Positions 18,675-28,241 of a stretch of 64,000 nucleotides of DNA are shown piece after piece; the first letter of the stretch is position 1, and every line of letters starts with the position of its first letter. The notes beneath the pieces were generated by a model. The model was not told the DNA's origin. It worked only from the letters and a program-made list of their open reading frames with translations, and made no database searches. The position numbers were made by a program, and so were the translations under genes. Source of the DNA: Sphingopyxis lindanitolerans (GTDB lineage: Bacteria > Pseudomonadota > Alphaproteobacteria > Sphingomonadales > Sphingomonadaceae); NCBI RefSeq assembly GCF_002993885.1, contig NZ_CM009578.1, forward strand, positions 375,251-439,250, written 5' to 3'.

Positions 18675-18785
18675 CCGTATCCCCGAGCGAAGACGAGGGG
18701 CTCGTTCGAGCGAAGCGAGAACCCGCGCCTAGTCCGCGCCTCGACTTCGCTCGGCATGGCCCCTCGTCTTCGCTCGGGGATACGG
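18675..18785. repeat. Palindromic intergenic repeat (CCGTATCCCCGAGCGAAGAC type)
   Basis: A 111-base inverted repeat: left arm CCGTATCCCCGAGCGAAGAC, right arm its complement ending in GGATACGG, with inner arms around CGAGCGAAG/CTTCGCTCG. It lies in the frr-uppS gap. The CGACTTCGCTCG inner word is shared with the copies at 32169 and 37213. Confidence 0.75.
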
Positions 18786-18818
18786 ACCTCTTTGGGAAAA
18801 GCAGATCGCGAACAGGCA

Positions 18819-19373
18819 CTAGCCCAAAATTTCCTTTTCCTTCGCGCTTGCCGCCGCGTCGATGTCGGCGATCGTCGCGTCGGTCAGCTTCTGGACGTCG
18901 GTTTCGGAGCGCTTGCGCTCGTCCTCGCTGATTTCCTTCTTATTCTCGTCGGTCTTCAGATTGTCCATGCCGTCGCGGCGGACGTTGCGGACGGCGACGC
19001 GCGCCTTTTCGGCATATTGACCGGCGAGCTTCGACAAATCCTTGCGGCGCTCCTGCGTCATTTCGGGGATCGGCAGGCGCAGAAGCTGGCCATCGACGAT
19101 CGGGTTGAGGCCAAGCCCCGCCGAACGGATCGCCTTGTCGACCGGGCCGACGTTCGACTTGTCCCACACCTGCACCGTCAGCATGCGCGGTTCGGGGACG
19201 CTGACCGAAGCGAGTTGGTTGAGCGGCATCTGGCTGCCATAGACCTCGACCGTCACCGGATCGAGCAGCGCCGTGTTGGCGCGGCCGGTGCGCAGGCCCG
19301 CCAGGTCGTGCTTCAGCGATTCGACCGCGCCGTGCATCCGGCGTTCGAGATCGGCCTTGTCATATTTCGCCAT
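18819..19373 (-). CDS. frr: Ribosome recycling factor
   Basis: Splits post-termination ribosomes together with EF-G. At 184 residues it matches the family length exactly. [20 protein letters not shown] begins domain [22 protein letters not shown] is the classic conserved segment, followed by the [14 protein letters not shown] domain II and the C-terminal helices with [21 protein letters not shown] start at ATG 19373, because the upstream extension is low-complexity shadow sequence. Confidence 0.97.
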   Translation of the reverse strand: MAKYDKADLERRMHGAVESLKHDLAGLRTGRANTALLDPVTVEVYGSQMPLNQLASVSVPEPRMLTVQVWDKSNVGPVDKAIRSAGLGLNPIVDGQLLRLPIPEMTQERRKDLSKLAGQYAEKARVAVRNVRRDGMDNLKTDENKKEISEDERKRSETDVQKLTDATIADIDAAASAKEKEILG

Positions 19374-19420
19374 CTGTCTTTCCTCTCTTGATCTCAGTCG
19401 ATGTCGCCGAGCGTCATTCG

Positions 19421-20143
19421 TTAGTCGGCGTCGCCGACGACGGTGGCGACACCCTCGCCCGCCAGCACCCGCGCCAGATTTCCGGCCTCGCGAATGTTGA
19501 ATACGACGATCGGGATATGATTGTCGCGGCACAGCGCCACCGCGCTCGCATCCATCACTTTCAGATTGTCGGCGAGCACGCGGTCATAGCTCAACCTGTC
19601 ATAGCGCACCGCGCCCGAATCCTTCTTGGGGTCGGCATTATAGACGCCGTCGACGCTGGTGCCTTTCAGCAGCGCGTCGCACTTCATCTCGGCGGCGCGC
19701 AGCGCGGCGCCGCTGTCGGTGGTGAAATAAGGCGCACCGACGCCCGCCGCGAAAATCACCACGCGCCCTTTTTCGAGGTGGCGTTCGGCGCGGCGGCGGA
19801 TCACCGGCTCGCACACCTTGTCCATCTCGATCGCCGACTGGACGCGCGTCTGGACGCCAAGCTGTTCGAGCGCATTCTGCATCGCGAGCGCGTTCATCAC
19901 CGTCGCGAGCATCCCCATATAGTCGGCCTGGGCGCGGTCCATGCCCTTGGCGGCGCCCGCCATGCCGCGAAAGATGTTGCCGCCGCCGATGACGAGGCAG
20001 ATTTCGAGCCCGCCATCCTGTGCTTCCTTGACCTCCGCCGCCATGCTCGCGACCGTTTCGGGGTCGATGCCAAAGGGGGTGGAGCCCATCAACGCCTCGC
20101 CCGACAGTTTGAGCAATATGCGTTTCATGCCGGGCAAAGCCAT
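19421..20143 (-). CDS. pyrH: UMP kinase
   Basis: Phosphorylates UMP to UDP in pyrimidine nucleotide synthesis; the bacterial form is a hexameric amino-acid-kinase-fold enzyme. The 240 residues begin [20 protein letters not shown], with IGGGNIFRG for phosphate binding, [12 protein letters not shown], and [13 protein letters not shown] towards the end. The start at 20143 has AGAGG upstream; a start five codons later is also possible. It lies 47 bases before frr and follows tsf after a repeat-filled gap. Confidence 0.96.
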   Translation of the reverse strand: MALPGMKRILLKLSGEALMGSTPFGIDPETVASMAAEVKEAQDGGLEICLVIGGGNIFRGMAGAAKGMDRAQADYMGMLATVMNALAMQNALEQLGVQTRVQSAIEMDKVCEPVIRRRAERHLEKGRVVIFAAGVGAPYFTTDSGAALRAAEMKCDALLKGTSVDGVYNADPKKDSGAVRYDRLSYDRVLADNLKVMDASAVALCRDNHIPIVVFNIREAGNLARVLAGEGVATVVGDAD

Positions 20144-20242
20144 GTCGGGGGAACCTCTTGCAAACTCGATAAATGCGAATGGCGCGCACCCTAGAGCGGG
20201 CACGCGCCATTGCCAAGCGGACTGCCATGCTTCCCTTTACTT

Positions 20243-20378
20243 CGTCATGCCGAACTTGTTTCAGCATCCATGGTCCGGCTTTCGCCTTCCGGACCTGCGC
20301 AAGACCGGGAGGATCGGCCATGGACCCTGAAACAAGCCTGTCCTGAGCCTGTCGAAGGGTTCAGGGTGACGATGAAGG
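20243..20378. repeat. Palindromic repeat, family B copy 1
   Basis: A 136-base imperfect inverted repeat with TCATGCCGAACTTGTTTCAG on the left and GGACCCTGAAACAAG on the right, extended by CCTGAGCCTGTCGAAGGGTT. It fills the tsf-pyrH gap. A related copy is at 22584-22692, and the CTTCGACAGGCTCAGGGTGA module recurs at 39747-39771. Confidence 0.8.
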
Positions 20379-20394
20379 GAGGGCAGCCCGTTTT

Positions 20395-21321
20395 TTAGAC
20401 GCCGGCAGCGGCCGCGACTTCGGCCGCGAAATCGCTTTCTTCCTTCTCGATGCCTTCACCGAGCTGGAAGCGGACGAAGCCCTTGAGCGTGATCGCGGCG
20501 CCGACATCCTTGCCGGCGGCGGCGACGACTTCGGCGACCGGGGTCTTGCCGTCCATCACGAAGAGCTGCGACAGCAGCGCGTTTTCCTTGCGGAACTTGG
20601 CGATCGAGCCGTCGACCATCTTGGCGACGATCTCGGCGGGCTTGCCCGACTGCGCGGCCTTTTCCTCGGCGATCGCGCGCTCGCGCGCGACCAGATCGGC
20701 GTCGAGGTCGTCGCCGTTCAGCGCCAGCGGGTTCGCGGCCGCGACGTGCATCGCGAGCTGCTTGCCCAGCGGTTCGAGAAGGTCGGCGCCGACGGTCGAT
20801 TCGAGCGCGACGAGCACGCCGATCTTGCCCATGCCGGGGGCGGTGGCGTTGTGGACATAGCCGGTGACGACACCCGAGCCGACCGACAGGATCGCGGCGC
20901 GGCGCAGCGACTGGTTCTCACCGATCGTCGCGATATTGCTCGTCAGCTTTTCGGCGACGGTGCCGCCGGTCGGATAGGTCGCGGCGTTCAGCACGTCGAT
21001 GTCGGTGATGTTGCCGGCCAGCGCGACCTGCGTCACGTCGCGCACGAACGCCTGGAACTGCTCGTTCTTGCCGACGAAATCGGTTTCGCTGTTCACTTCG
21101 ACGAGCGCGCCCTTGGTGCTGTCGGTCGCGAAGCCGACAAGGCCTTCGGCGGCGATGCGGCCGGCCTTCTTGGCGGCGGCGGCAAGGCCCTTGGTGCGCA
21201 GCCAGTCGATCGACGCTTCGATGTCGCCGCCATTTTCGGCGAGCGCCCTTTTGCAGTCCATCATGCCGGCGCCGGTGCGGTCGCGCAGTTCCTTGACGAG
21301 AGCGGCTGTAATCTCAGCCAT
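20395..21321 (-). CDS. tsf: Elongation factor Ts
   Basis: Nucleotide exchange factor for EF-Tu. The 308-residue protein starts with [27 protein letters not shown], the UBA-like N-terminal domain with the TGAGMMDCK signature. [16 protein letters not shown] is the core contact region, including the TDFV motif that enters EF-Tu. Its length matches the E. coli-type factor. It lies directly downstream of rpsB, the universal bacterial arrangement. Confidence 0.97.
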   Translation of the reverse strand: MAEITAALVKELRDRTGAGMMDCKRALAENGGDIEASIDWLRTKGLAAAAKKAGRIAAEGLVGFATDSTKGALVEVNSETDFVGKNEQFQAFVRDVTQVALAGNITDIDVLNAATYPTGGTVAEKLTSNIATIGENQSLRRAAILSVGSGVVTGYVHNATAPGMGKIGVLVALESTVGADLLEPLGKQLAMHVAAANPLALNGDDLDADLVARERAIAEEKAAQSGKPAEIVAKMVDGSIAKFRKENALLSQLFVMDGKTPVAEVVAAAGKDVGAAITLKGFVRFQLGEGIEKEESDFAAEVAAAAGV

Positions 21322-21457
21322 GGGAGTATCCTTTCCAAAGGGGCAGGCCGGTTTCGGCCCGCGGTCCGCCCGCGCGCATGGCGGGGCGACAAGTCAATGC
21401 GATGACAGGGACGGCGCGAAGCTGTTGCCGCGCCGTCCCGTCATCCACGAGAGCGGA

Positions 21458-22363
21458 TTAAGCGTCGCTCTGACGTTCGGTTTCGGCCGCGGCTTCGCCC
21501 GGAACCTGTTCGTCCTCGGTCACCGGAGCAGCGTCGGCAGCCGGAGCCGCTTCGACCGCCGGGGCCTCATCGGCAACCGGGGCCACTTCAGCGACCGGAG
21601 CGACCGTTTCTTCGACCAGGACCGGCTCGGCAACGGGTTCGACCGCCGCGCCCAGGTCTTCGCCGCGATCGGCGCGGGCCTGCTGGCCGCCACGGGTCGC
21701 CGCCTGGGCCACCGCGTCGCAATAGAGGCGGATGGCGCGCGCGGCGTCATCGTTCGCCGGAACCGGGAAGGCGATGCCGTCGGGCGAGACGTTCGAATCG
21801 AGGATCGCGACGACGGGGATGCCAAGGACATTGGCTTCCTTGATCGCCAGCTCTTCCTTGTTCGCGTCGATCACGAACATCACGTCGGGAATGCCGCCCA
21901 TGTCGCGGATGCCGCCGAGCGACATTTCAAGCTTGTCGCGTTCGCGGGTGCGGTTGAGCACTTCCTTCTTGGTGAGACCCGAAGTGTCGCCCGAAAGCTG
22001 TTCCTCAAGCGTCTTCAAACGCTTGATCGAGTTCGAAATCGTCTTCCAATTGGTGAGCATGCCGCCCAGCCAGCGATGGTTGACGAAATGCTGGCCCGAG
22101 GCGCGGGCCGCATCGGCGATCGGACCCTGCGCCTGGCGCTTGGTGCCGACGAACAGCACCTTGCCACCGGCGGCCGACGACGACGCGATGAAGTCGAGCG
22201 CGCGCGCGAAAAGCGGCACGGTCTGCGACAGGTCGAGAATGTGGATGCCGTTGCGCGCGCCGAAAATATACGGCTTCATGCGCGGGTTCCAACGGTGGGT
22301 CTGGTGGCCGAAGTGGGCGCCAGCTTCGATAAGATTCTGCATCGTGACGACAGGGGCCGCCAT
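21458..22363 (-). CDS. rpsB: 30S ribosomal protein S2 with acidic tail
   Basis: Small-subunit protein S2. [29 protein letters not shown] starts the protein; [23 protein letters not shown] and [12 protein letters not shown] follow. At 301 residues it exceeds the usual ~240. The extra ~58 residues form a low-complexity Ala/Pro/Glu/Val tail after about residue 243, probably disordered and surface-exposed; extended S2 tails are known in alphaproteobacteria. The start at 22363 follows AAGGAGAAAG. Confidence 0.97.
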   Translation of the reverse strand: MAAPVVTMQNLIEAGAHFGHQTHRWNPRMKPYIFGARNGIHILDLSQTVPLFARALDFIASSSAAGGKVLFVGTKRQAQGPIADAARASGQHFVNHRWLGGMLTNWKTISNSIKRLKTLEEQLSGDTSGLTKKEVLNRTRERDKLEMSLGGIRDMGGIPDVMFVIDANKEELAIKEANVLGIPVVAILDSNVSPDGIAFPVPANDDAARAIRLYCDAVAQAATRGGQQARADRGEDLGAAVEPVAEPVLVEETVAPVAEVAPVADEAPAVEAAPAADAAPVTEDEQVPGEAAAETERQSDA

Positions 22364-22583
22364 AGTCTTTCTCCTTCCGGTTAGTCCTCTGAAAGGCAAG
22401 AACCGAGGCATCCGCGGGGGATGGACCCGGCACCGGTATGTGCGCCTTCCATGTGGAATGGGCGGGCCGTTAGCGGGGCTGGCGAGGAAAAGCAAGCGGG
22501 AAGGAGGAACGGGGCTGGCCTGGTCGGGCTTCGATGCGGGCGATATGACATGGCTAACGTCGACTGGAAGGCACCATCTCTTT

Positions 22584-22692
22584 CATCGTCACCCTGAACT
22601 TGTTTCAGGGTCCATGGCCCGCCGTCTCCTTCGGCGCAGCGCAGGACGCGAGCGCAGGCCATGGATGCTGAAACAAGTTCAGCATGACGACA
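22584..22692. repeat. Palindromic repeat, family B copy 2
   Basis: A 109-base inverted repeat, with ATCGTCACCCTGAACTTGTT and CAGGGTCCATGG on the left and CCATGGATGCTGAAAC then AAGTTCAGCATGACGA on the right. It shares arms with 20243-20378 in the opposite arm order. It lies about 220 bases upstream of rpsB. Confidence 0.8.
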
Positions 22693-23070
22693 TTAAAAGG
22701 CCGCTTCCCACCTCAAAGCAGAAATTAGGCCTTTCCTACATTATCCGGCTATGCCAGCTTTTATCTGGCTCTTTCATTCGGTGGATAAAGGCGATGGCGG
22801 TCCGGCTTGCGGGCGCGGCCACGGCGAGGCACGTTGGGCGCGTTCAGCACGCCTCAAAGCCCAGATCGGGGCTGCAAGAGGCTGAACTTTCCTGAACTTT
22901 GGAAACGACCAAGCGCTCCTTGCGCCGACCAGCCCCCCGATCCAAGCCGCGATGACGAATGAAGACAGGGCAGATTTCCACCCCAATGCCGACGCACCTT
23001 CGATCATCCCCCTGCCCCGCGCGCATTCGATTCATCGACGAAACCACTCTTTTCATCGCAATCTCATTGA

Positions 23071-23085
23071 GAACAAAACATGAAC
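23071..23085. promoter_or_regulatory. LexA (SOS) box, GAAC-N7-GAAC
   Basis: GAACAAAACATGAAC is an exact match to the direct-repeat operator of alphaproteobacterial LexA (GTTC/GAAC-N7-GTTC/GAAC), including the A-rich spacer start. It sits 86 bases before the small membrane protein gene. TTGAGA at 23067-23072 overlaps it and could be a -35 element, so LexA binding there would block transcription. No other SOS gene is adjacent. Confidence 0.55.
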
Positions 23086-23156
23086 ATGAAACGAGGAGCG
23101 CAAGGAAACCGTCAATGGACACGGGTTTCGCACACAGAAGCCGGAAGGACAAGATC

Positions 23157-23417
23157 ATGGTTCAGGTCGCCACCGCTCTCCTCTTCGCCGTCGCCGCCGG
23201 GCTCGGCCTGACCGTCATCCTTGCGATGCTGAAGAATAATGAGACCGCAATTCTCTCGGCCTTGATGGGCGAAGGCGCCTTCCCAGCCGGAGCGGCGCCG
23301 CAACCCGGCCCGGCATCGACCGTCGTCACGCTGCACCGTTCGCCCGAGCGCCGCGACGCGCCGCGCCCGGTTCGCGCCGCCGTCCGCACGCAGCCGCAGT
23401 TCAGCCGCGCCGCCTGA
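23157..23417 (+). CDS. Small single-helix membrane protein
   Basis: An 86-residue protein with one N-terminal hydrophobic helix (about residues 4-25, MVQVATALLFAVAAGLGLTV) and a Pro/Arg/Ala-rich tail with no recognised domain. The ATG at 23157 has GGAAGG at a good distance; an in-frame ATG at 23115 would add 14 polar residues. A LexA-type operator lies upstream, so it may be DNA-damage induced. SOS-controlled small membrane proteins that delay division exist in Caulobacter (SidA); resemblance to that class is only in topology and control. It overlaps the opposing pssA end by 17 bases. Confidence 0.6.
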   Translation: MVQVATALLFAVAAGLGLTVILAMLKNNETAILSALMGEGAFPAGAAPQPGPASTVVTLHRSPERRDAPRPVRAAVRTQPQFSRAA

Positions 23418-24186
23418 CCCTGGCATAGCTTGCAATGCCGAAGGGCAGCAGAGTCACATAGACGGCGCAGACCGCGAGCAAGGTCTGCCACGGCGCGGTG
23501 ACGAGCGCCGCGCCGAGCAGACCGACGCCCGCGAGCGCGAACAACCGCCACGATCGGCGCAGGCGGATCGACGACCAACCATAGGTCGGGATAGCCGAAA
23601 TCATCAGCATCGCGACGCCGAGCGCCCAGGGCATGACGACATACCATTCGCGGAACAGGTCGTTGCCGGTGCTCAGCCACAGATAGACGGGGACGAAGGA
23701 CAGCCCCGCCCCGGCCGGGGCCGGAATGCCGGTCATGAAGCCCGCCGCCTTGTGCGGCTGGCTGTCGGCATCCATCCGCGAATTGAAGCGCGCGAGGCGC
23801 AGCGCGCAGCACACCGCGAGCGCCAGCGCCGCGGTCCAGCCGAACTTAGGCGCCTCGGCCAGCGACCAGAGAAACAGGATCATCGCCGGCGCAACGCCAA
23901 AGGCGATGACGTCGGACAGCGAATCAAGCTCGGCGCCGAACTTGCTTTGCGCGCGCAGCAGGCGAGCGATGCGCCCGTCCATGCCGTCGAGTACCCCGGC
24001 AAAGATTACCGCCGCGAGCGCCTTTTCCCATTCCTCGCCGATCGCGAAGCGCACCCCGGTCAGCCCGAAACAGAGCGCAAGCGCGGTGATCGCATTGGGC
24101 GCGAAGGCGCGCAGCGGTATCCCGCCGACGCGGCGCCTGTCGATTCCGGGGTCGGCGCCCTCGGTCGTCTGCGCGTCGTTCGCCAC
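23401..24186 (-). CDS. pssA: CDP-diacylglycerol-serine O-phosphatidyltransferase
   Basis: Makes phosphatidylserine from CDP-diacylglycerol and serine in the inner membrane. The 261-residue protein has about seven helices and the CDP-alcohol phosphotransferase motif: GMDGRIARLLRAQSKFGAEL, then DSLSD with the catalytic Asp residues. The start is uncertain: I use GTG 24186, one base after the psd stop, because upstream residues look like psd shadow. Gene order psd-pssA couples synthesis of phosphatidylserine to its decarboxylation. Confidence 0.93.
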   Translation of the reverse strand: MANDAQTTEGADPGIDRRRVGGIPLRAFAPNAITALALCFGLTGVRFAIGEEWEKALAAVIFAGVLDGMDGRIARLLRAQSKFGAELDSLSDVIAFGVAPAMILFLWSLAEAPKFGWTAALALAVCCALRLARFNSRMDADSQPHKAAGFMTGIPAPAGAGLSFVPVYLWLSTGNDLFREWYVVMPWALGVAMLMISAIPTYGWSSIRLRRSWRLFALAGVGLLGAALVTAPWQTLLAVCAVYVTLLPFGIASYARVRRRG

Positions 24187-24187
24187 G

Positions 24188-24922
24188 CTATTGACCGATG
24201 CCGTCGAGAATTCCGGAGGTGCCGATCCGTGCGACGATCGTCTCGCCGGCGAGCGTTCGTTGGCCGAGCAGCACCTGCGGCGTCGTGCCCGCGGGCAGAT
24301 AGACATCGACGCGGCTGCCGAAGCGGATCAGCCCGACGCGCTGGCCGGTCTGAAGCTCGGTCCCCATGCTGACGAACGGCATGATGCGCCGCGCGACGAG
24401 GCCGGCGATCTGGGTGAAGCCGATGCGCGTCCCGTCGGCGCGCTCGACGACGAAATGCTGGCGCTCATTCTCCTCGCTCGCCTTGTCGAGGTCGGCGTTC
24501 ACGAACTTGCCGGGAATATAGACGAGCTTGCGCAAAATTCCCGCGACGGGGGTGCGGTTGATGTGGACGTCGAAGACGCTCATGAAGATCGAGACGCGCA
24601 GCATCGCCGCATCGCCCAGCCCGTCGGCGCCCGCGATCTCGGGCGGCGGCGGCACTTCGGCGATCTGCGTCACCAGTCCGTCGGCGGGTGCGATCACCAG
24701 ATCGCTGCCCGTCGGGGTGACGCGCACCGGATCGCGAAAGAAGGCTGCGACCCAGATGGTGATGCCGAAGGCCAGCCAGCCGACGATTTCCCAGCCGAGC
24801 AGCCAGAAGCAAAGCGTGACGATCCCGGCGATCAGCAGGAATTTGCGGCCTTCGGGGTGGACCGAAGGCCAGCGCCATTTGATGCCGCCGCCGGGGCGAT
24901 TGGAAGAGATGGTAGAGGACAT
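24188..24922 (-). CDS. psd: Phosphatidylserine decarboxylase
   Basis: Converts phosphatidylserine to phosphatidylethanolamine. The 244-residue protein belongs to the short bacterial form with N-terminal membrane helices (about residues 25-65). The self-cleavage site is visible near the end as [11 protein letters not shown], where the Gly-Ser bond is cut and the Ser becomes the pyruvoyl cofactor. The start MSSTISSN at 24922 is chosen over the longer frame, since the family begins about here. pssA follows after one base. Confidence 0.94.
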   Translation of the reverse strand: MSSTISSNRPGGGIKWRWPSVHPEGRKFLLIAGIVTLCFWLLGWEIVGWLAFGITIWVAAFFRDPVRVTPTGSDLVIAPADGLVTQIAEVPPPPEIAGADGLGDAAMLRVSIFMSVFDVHINRTPVAGILRKLVYIPGKFVNADLDKASEENERQHFVVERADGTRIGFTQIAGLVARRIMPFVSMGTELQTGQRVGLIRFGSRVDVYLPAGTTPQVLLGQRTLAGETIVARIGTSGILDGIGQ

Positions 24923-25062
24923 GCCGGTCTTTCTAGGGAGGAGGTCCGATACTGACAATCGAATAAGCCGTCCCGCTGGTTCCACCACGGCAGTTGATCA
25001 ATGACGCCGCATTCCCTAAGGCGCCGTGCAACTCCGACTCCCCAAGGAAAAAGGCTGTAAGC

Positions 25063-26277
25063 ATGGGCAAGATCAAGGTAGCCAACCCGGTCGTCGAACT
25101 CGACGGCGACGAAATGACCCGGATCATCTGGCAATGGATCCGCGAGCGGCTGATCCTGCCCTATCTCGACATCGACCTTGAATATTACGACCTCGGCATC
25201 GAGGAACGCGACCGCACCGACGACAAGATCACCGTCGAAGCCGCGAACGCGATCAAGCGGCACGGCGTCGGCGTCAAATGCGCCACCATCACCCCCGACG
25301 AAGCCCGCGTCGAGGAATTCGGGCTCAAGAAGATGTGGAAATCGCCGAACGGCACGATCCGCAACATCCTGGGCGGCGTCGTCTTCCGCGAACCGATCGT
25401 GATGAAGAATGTTCCCCGGCTCGTCCCCGGCTGGACCGACCCGATCGTCGTCGGCCGCCACGCCTTTGGCGACCAGTATAAGGCCACCGATTTCCTCGTC
25501 CCCGGTCCCGGCAAGCTGCGCATGGTGTTCGAGGGCGAAGACGGCACGCTGATCGACGAGGAAGTGTTCCAATTCCCGTCGGCAGGGGTCGCGATGGGGA
25601 TGTATAACCTCGACGATTCGATCCGCGATTTCGCGCGCGCCAGCCTCAACTATGGCATCGCGCGCCAGTGGCCGGTGTATCTGTCGACCAAGAATACGAT
25701 CCTCAAGGCCTATGACGGCCGCTTCAAGGATCTGTTCGAGGAAGTCTATCAGGCCGAATTCAAGGCGAAGTTCGACGAACTCGGCATCACCTATGAGCAT
25801 CGCCTGATCGACGATATGGTCGCGTCCGCGCTCAAGTGGAGCGGCAAATTCGTCTGGGCCTGCAAGAATTACGACGGCGACGTCCAGTCGGACACCGTCG
25901 CGCAGGGCTTCGGCTCGCTTGGCCTGATGACCAGCGTGCTGATGACTCCCGACGGCCAGACCGTCGAATCGGAGGCCGCGCACGGCACCGTCACCCGCCA
26001 CTACCGCATGCACCAGCAGGGCAAGGCGACCTCGACCAACCCGATCGCGTCGATCTTTGCCTGGACCGGCGGGCTCAAGCACCGCGGCAAGCTCGACGGC
26101 ACGCCCGAGGTGACGAAATTCGCCGACGACCTCGAAAAAATCTGCGTCGCGACGGTCGAGAGCGGCAAGATGACCAAGGATCTCGCGCTGTTGATCGGTC
26201 CCGACCAGAACTGGCTGACCACCGAAGGCTTCTTCGAGGCGATCGTCGAGAATCTCGAAACGAAGATGGGCGCCTGA
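25063..26277 (+). CDS. icd: NADP-dependent isocitrate dehydrogenase
   Basis: TCA-cycle enzyme oxidising isocitrate to 2-oxoglutarate with NADP. The 404-residue length and the opening [21 protein letters not shown] mark the eukaryote-like homodimeric type found in alphaproteobacteria, not the E. coli type. The substrate loop [12 protein letters not shown] is near residue 95, and the metal-binding Asp cluster lies in RLIDDMVA and [21 protein letters not shown] precedes the ATG; the frame is open slightly upstream. The 140-base gap to psd should hold divergent promoters. Confidence 0.96.
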   Translation: MGKIKVANPVVELDGDEMTRIIWQWIRERLILPYLDIDLEYYDLGIEERDRTDDKITVEAANAIKRHGVGVKCATITPDEARVEEFGLKKMWKSPNGTIRNILGGVVFREPIVMKNVPRLVPGWTDPIVVGRHAFGDQYKATDFLVPGPGKLRMVFEGEDGTLIDEEVFQFPSAGVAMGMYNLDDSIRDFARASLNYGIARQWPVYLSTKNTILKAYDGRFKDLFEEVYQAEFKAKFDELGITYEHRLIDDMVASALKWSGKFVWACKNYDGDVQSDTVAQGFGSLGLMTSVLMTPDGQTVESEAAHGTVTRHYRMHQQGKATSTNPIASIFAWTGGLKHRGKLDGTPEVTKFADDLEKICVATVESGKMTKDLALLIGPDQNWLTTEGFFEAIVENLETKMGA

Positions 26278-26302
26278 ACTCAGCGGCTTAAAAGCACCGA
26301 CT

Positions 26303-26324
26303 CCCCTACCGCAAGCGGGAGGGG
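26303..26324. repeat. Hairpin after icd
   Basis: CCCCTACCGCAAGCGGGAGGGG forms a stem of about ten pairs with one mismatch, 25 bases after the icd stop. It could help end the icd transcript, but no T-run follows. The GGGAGGGGCAG wording is common in sphingomonad intergenic repeats. Confidence 0.4.
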
Positions 26325-26468
26325 CAGCGAGGCTTGGCAGCTTGCTGCCTAGCCGCAGCGGGGCGGGCAATCGCGCAACGCGGTTCGCCCTCCCCCTCAC
26401 CCCTCACGCAAGCATTTCGATTGACAAAGGCGGTAGCCAAGCCCCTCCCGCCTCCCTAAGACCGCCTC

Positions 26469-28241
26469 ATGTCCATCGAAACGGAAGCATCCAGCCTCGG
26501 CAACGCTCTGGTCGTGCTGGGAGCGGCGGGGATCGTGATTCCCGCTTTTGCCCGGTTCCGCATCACGCCGGTGATCGGCTTCATCCTCGTCGGCCTGCTC
26601 GTCGGGCCGTCGGGGCTTGGCGCGCTCGCGGGCCAATATCCCTGGCTCAAGCATGTCACGATCCGGTCGGCCGAGGATATCGCGCTGTTCGGGGAATTCG
26701 GTATCATCCTGCTGCTCTTCTCGATCGGGCTCGAACTGTCGTTCCGCCGCCTGTGGCAATTGCGCAAGCTGGTCTTCGGCGCCGGCGCCGCCGAATTGCT
26801 GCTGAGCGGGGCAATTCTGGGCGGAGTCCTCTATATGATCGGGACGCTGTCGGGGCCCGCCGCGCTGGGTCTCGGCCTCGCGCTCGCCCTGTCATCGACC
26901 GCGCTGGTGCTGCCGATCGCCGGGACCAAGTCGGCGGTCGGCCAGGCCTCCTTCGCCATGCTGTTGTTCGAGGATCTGGCGATCGTGCCGATCATCTTCG
27001 TGCTCGGTGCCCTCGCGCCGAGCACCGGCGGCCACCATGCCGAACTGCTGCTGACGACGCTGTGGCAGGGCGCGCTCGTCGTCGCGGCGCTCGCCATCGG
27101 CGGCTGGTTCCTGCTGCCGCGCATCTTCGCCCAGGCGGCGCGCGCGAAAGACCCCGAACTGTTCCTGGCGGCGAGCCTGCTGGTCGTCATCGTCGCCGCG
27201 CTGGCGACCGCGGCGGTCGGCCTGTCGCCGATCGTCGGCGCGCTGCTCGCCGGGCTGATGATCGCCGAGACCGAATATCATGGCGAAGTCGAAGCGATCA
27301 CCGCGCCGTTCAAGGGGCTAGCGCTCGGGGTCTTCCTGATCAGCGTCGGCATGGGGCTGAACCTCGCGACCATCGCGCGCAACTGGCCGGCGCTGGTCGT
27401 CGCGGTGGTCGGCGTCGTCGTGGTGAAGGCGGTCGTGACCGCGGCGCTGCTGCGCTTTTCGGGCTCGGCGCGGCGCAGCACCGCGGCCGAGGTCGGCCTG
27501 CTGATGTCGAGCCCGTCGGAAACGACGTTGATCGTGCTCGCTACCGCATTCCAGGCGCAGCTTATCAGCCGCGCCACCGCCGAATTCTGGCAACTCGTCA
27601 CCGCGATCGGCCTGACGATCACACCGCTGCTGGCGCGCATCGGTCATGACGTCGCGCGGCGCATCGAGATGGGCAACAGCGACGTCGAGAATGAGGAGGA
27701 GACGCCGCCGCGACGCACCGTCATCGTCGGTTTCGGCCGCGTCGGGCGGATCGTCGCCGAATTGCTACGCGAGCATGACCGGCCTTATATCGCCGTCGAT
27801 GCCGACATCGACACGGTGGCGGCGGCGCGGCGCGACGGCTTCATCGCGCGCTATATCGACGTCGGCCGGCCCGGAAGTCTGAGCAAGTTGGGGATCGAGA
27901 ATGCCGACGCCGTCGTGCTGACGATGGATGATCCGGTCCAGCAATTGCGCATGACGCGGCGGCTGCGCGGAAAATATCCCGACCTGCCGATCATCTCGCG
28001 CGCGCGCGGCGCCGACCATGCCGCCGCGCTCTATCAGGCCGGGGCGACCGACGCGGTGCCCGAAACGCTCGAAAGCTCGCTGCAACTCGCCGAGGCGGTG
28101 CTGATCGACCTCGGCGTCGCGATGGGCCCGGTGATCGCGTCGATCCATGACATCCGCGCGAAGATGCGCCACGACATCATGACCAAGGGCCACCTTGAAC
28201 GCGAACCGCGCATGCCCAAGCTGCGAACGCCGGAGCGTTAG
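26469..28241 (+). CDS. Kef/YbaL-type cation:proton antiporter
   Basis: A 590-residue CPA2-family antiporter. About 12 membrane helices (residues 10-385) form the exchanger domain, with ITPVIGFILVGLLVGPSG and the LALSSTALVLP segment. A cytoplasmic TrkA-N/RCK domain (about 415-530) has the nucleotide-binding GFGRVGRIVAELL. This is the KefB/KefC/YbaL layout, exporting K+ or Na+ against protons. No KefF/KefG ancillary oxidoreductase lies nearby, so YbaL-like is the better reading. Its TAG stop interlocks with the TAA of the opposing M16 peptidase gene. Confidence 0.88.
   Translation: MSIETEASSLGNALVVLGAAGIVIPAFARFRITPVIGFILVGLLVGPSGLGALAGQYPWLKHVTIRSAEDIALFGEFGIILLLFSIGLELSFRRLWQLRKLVFGAGAAELLLSGAILGGVLYMIGTLSGPAALGLGLALALSSTALVLPIAGTKSAVGQASFAMLLFEDLAIVPIIFVLGALAPSTGGHHAELLLTTLWQGALVVAALAIGGWFLLPRIFAQAARAKDPELFLAASLLVVIVAALATAAVGLSPIVGALLAGLMIAETEYHGEVEAITAPFKGLALGVFLISVGMGLNLATIARNWPALVVAVVGVVVVKAVVTAALLRFSGSARRSTAAEVGLLMSSPSETTLIVLATAFQAQLISRATAEFWQLVTAIGLTITPLLARIGHDVARRIEMGNSDVENEEETPPRRTVIVGFGRVGRIVAELLREHDRPYIAVDADIDTVAAARRDGFIARYIDVGRPGSLSKLGIENADAVVLTMDDPVQQLRMTRRLRGKYPDLPIISRARGADHAAALYQAGATDAVPETLESSLQLAEAVLIDLGVAMGPVIASIHDIRAKMRHDIMTKGHLEREPRMPKLRTPER

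Larger units (their letters stand above)
22364..23156. other. Long intergenic region upstream of rpsB
   Basis: About 790 bases between divergent genes with no supported coding frame. It contains the rpsB promoter region next to 22364, the repeat at 22584-22692 and the LexA-like site at 23071. The stretch 22700-23060 has lower GC than its surroundings; I see no RNA gene there. Confidence 0.5.
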
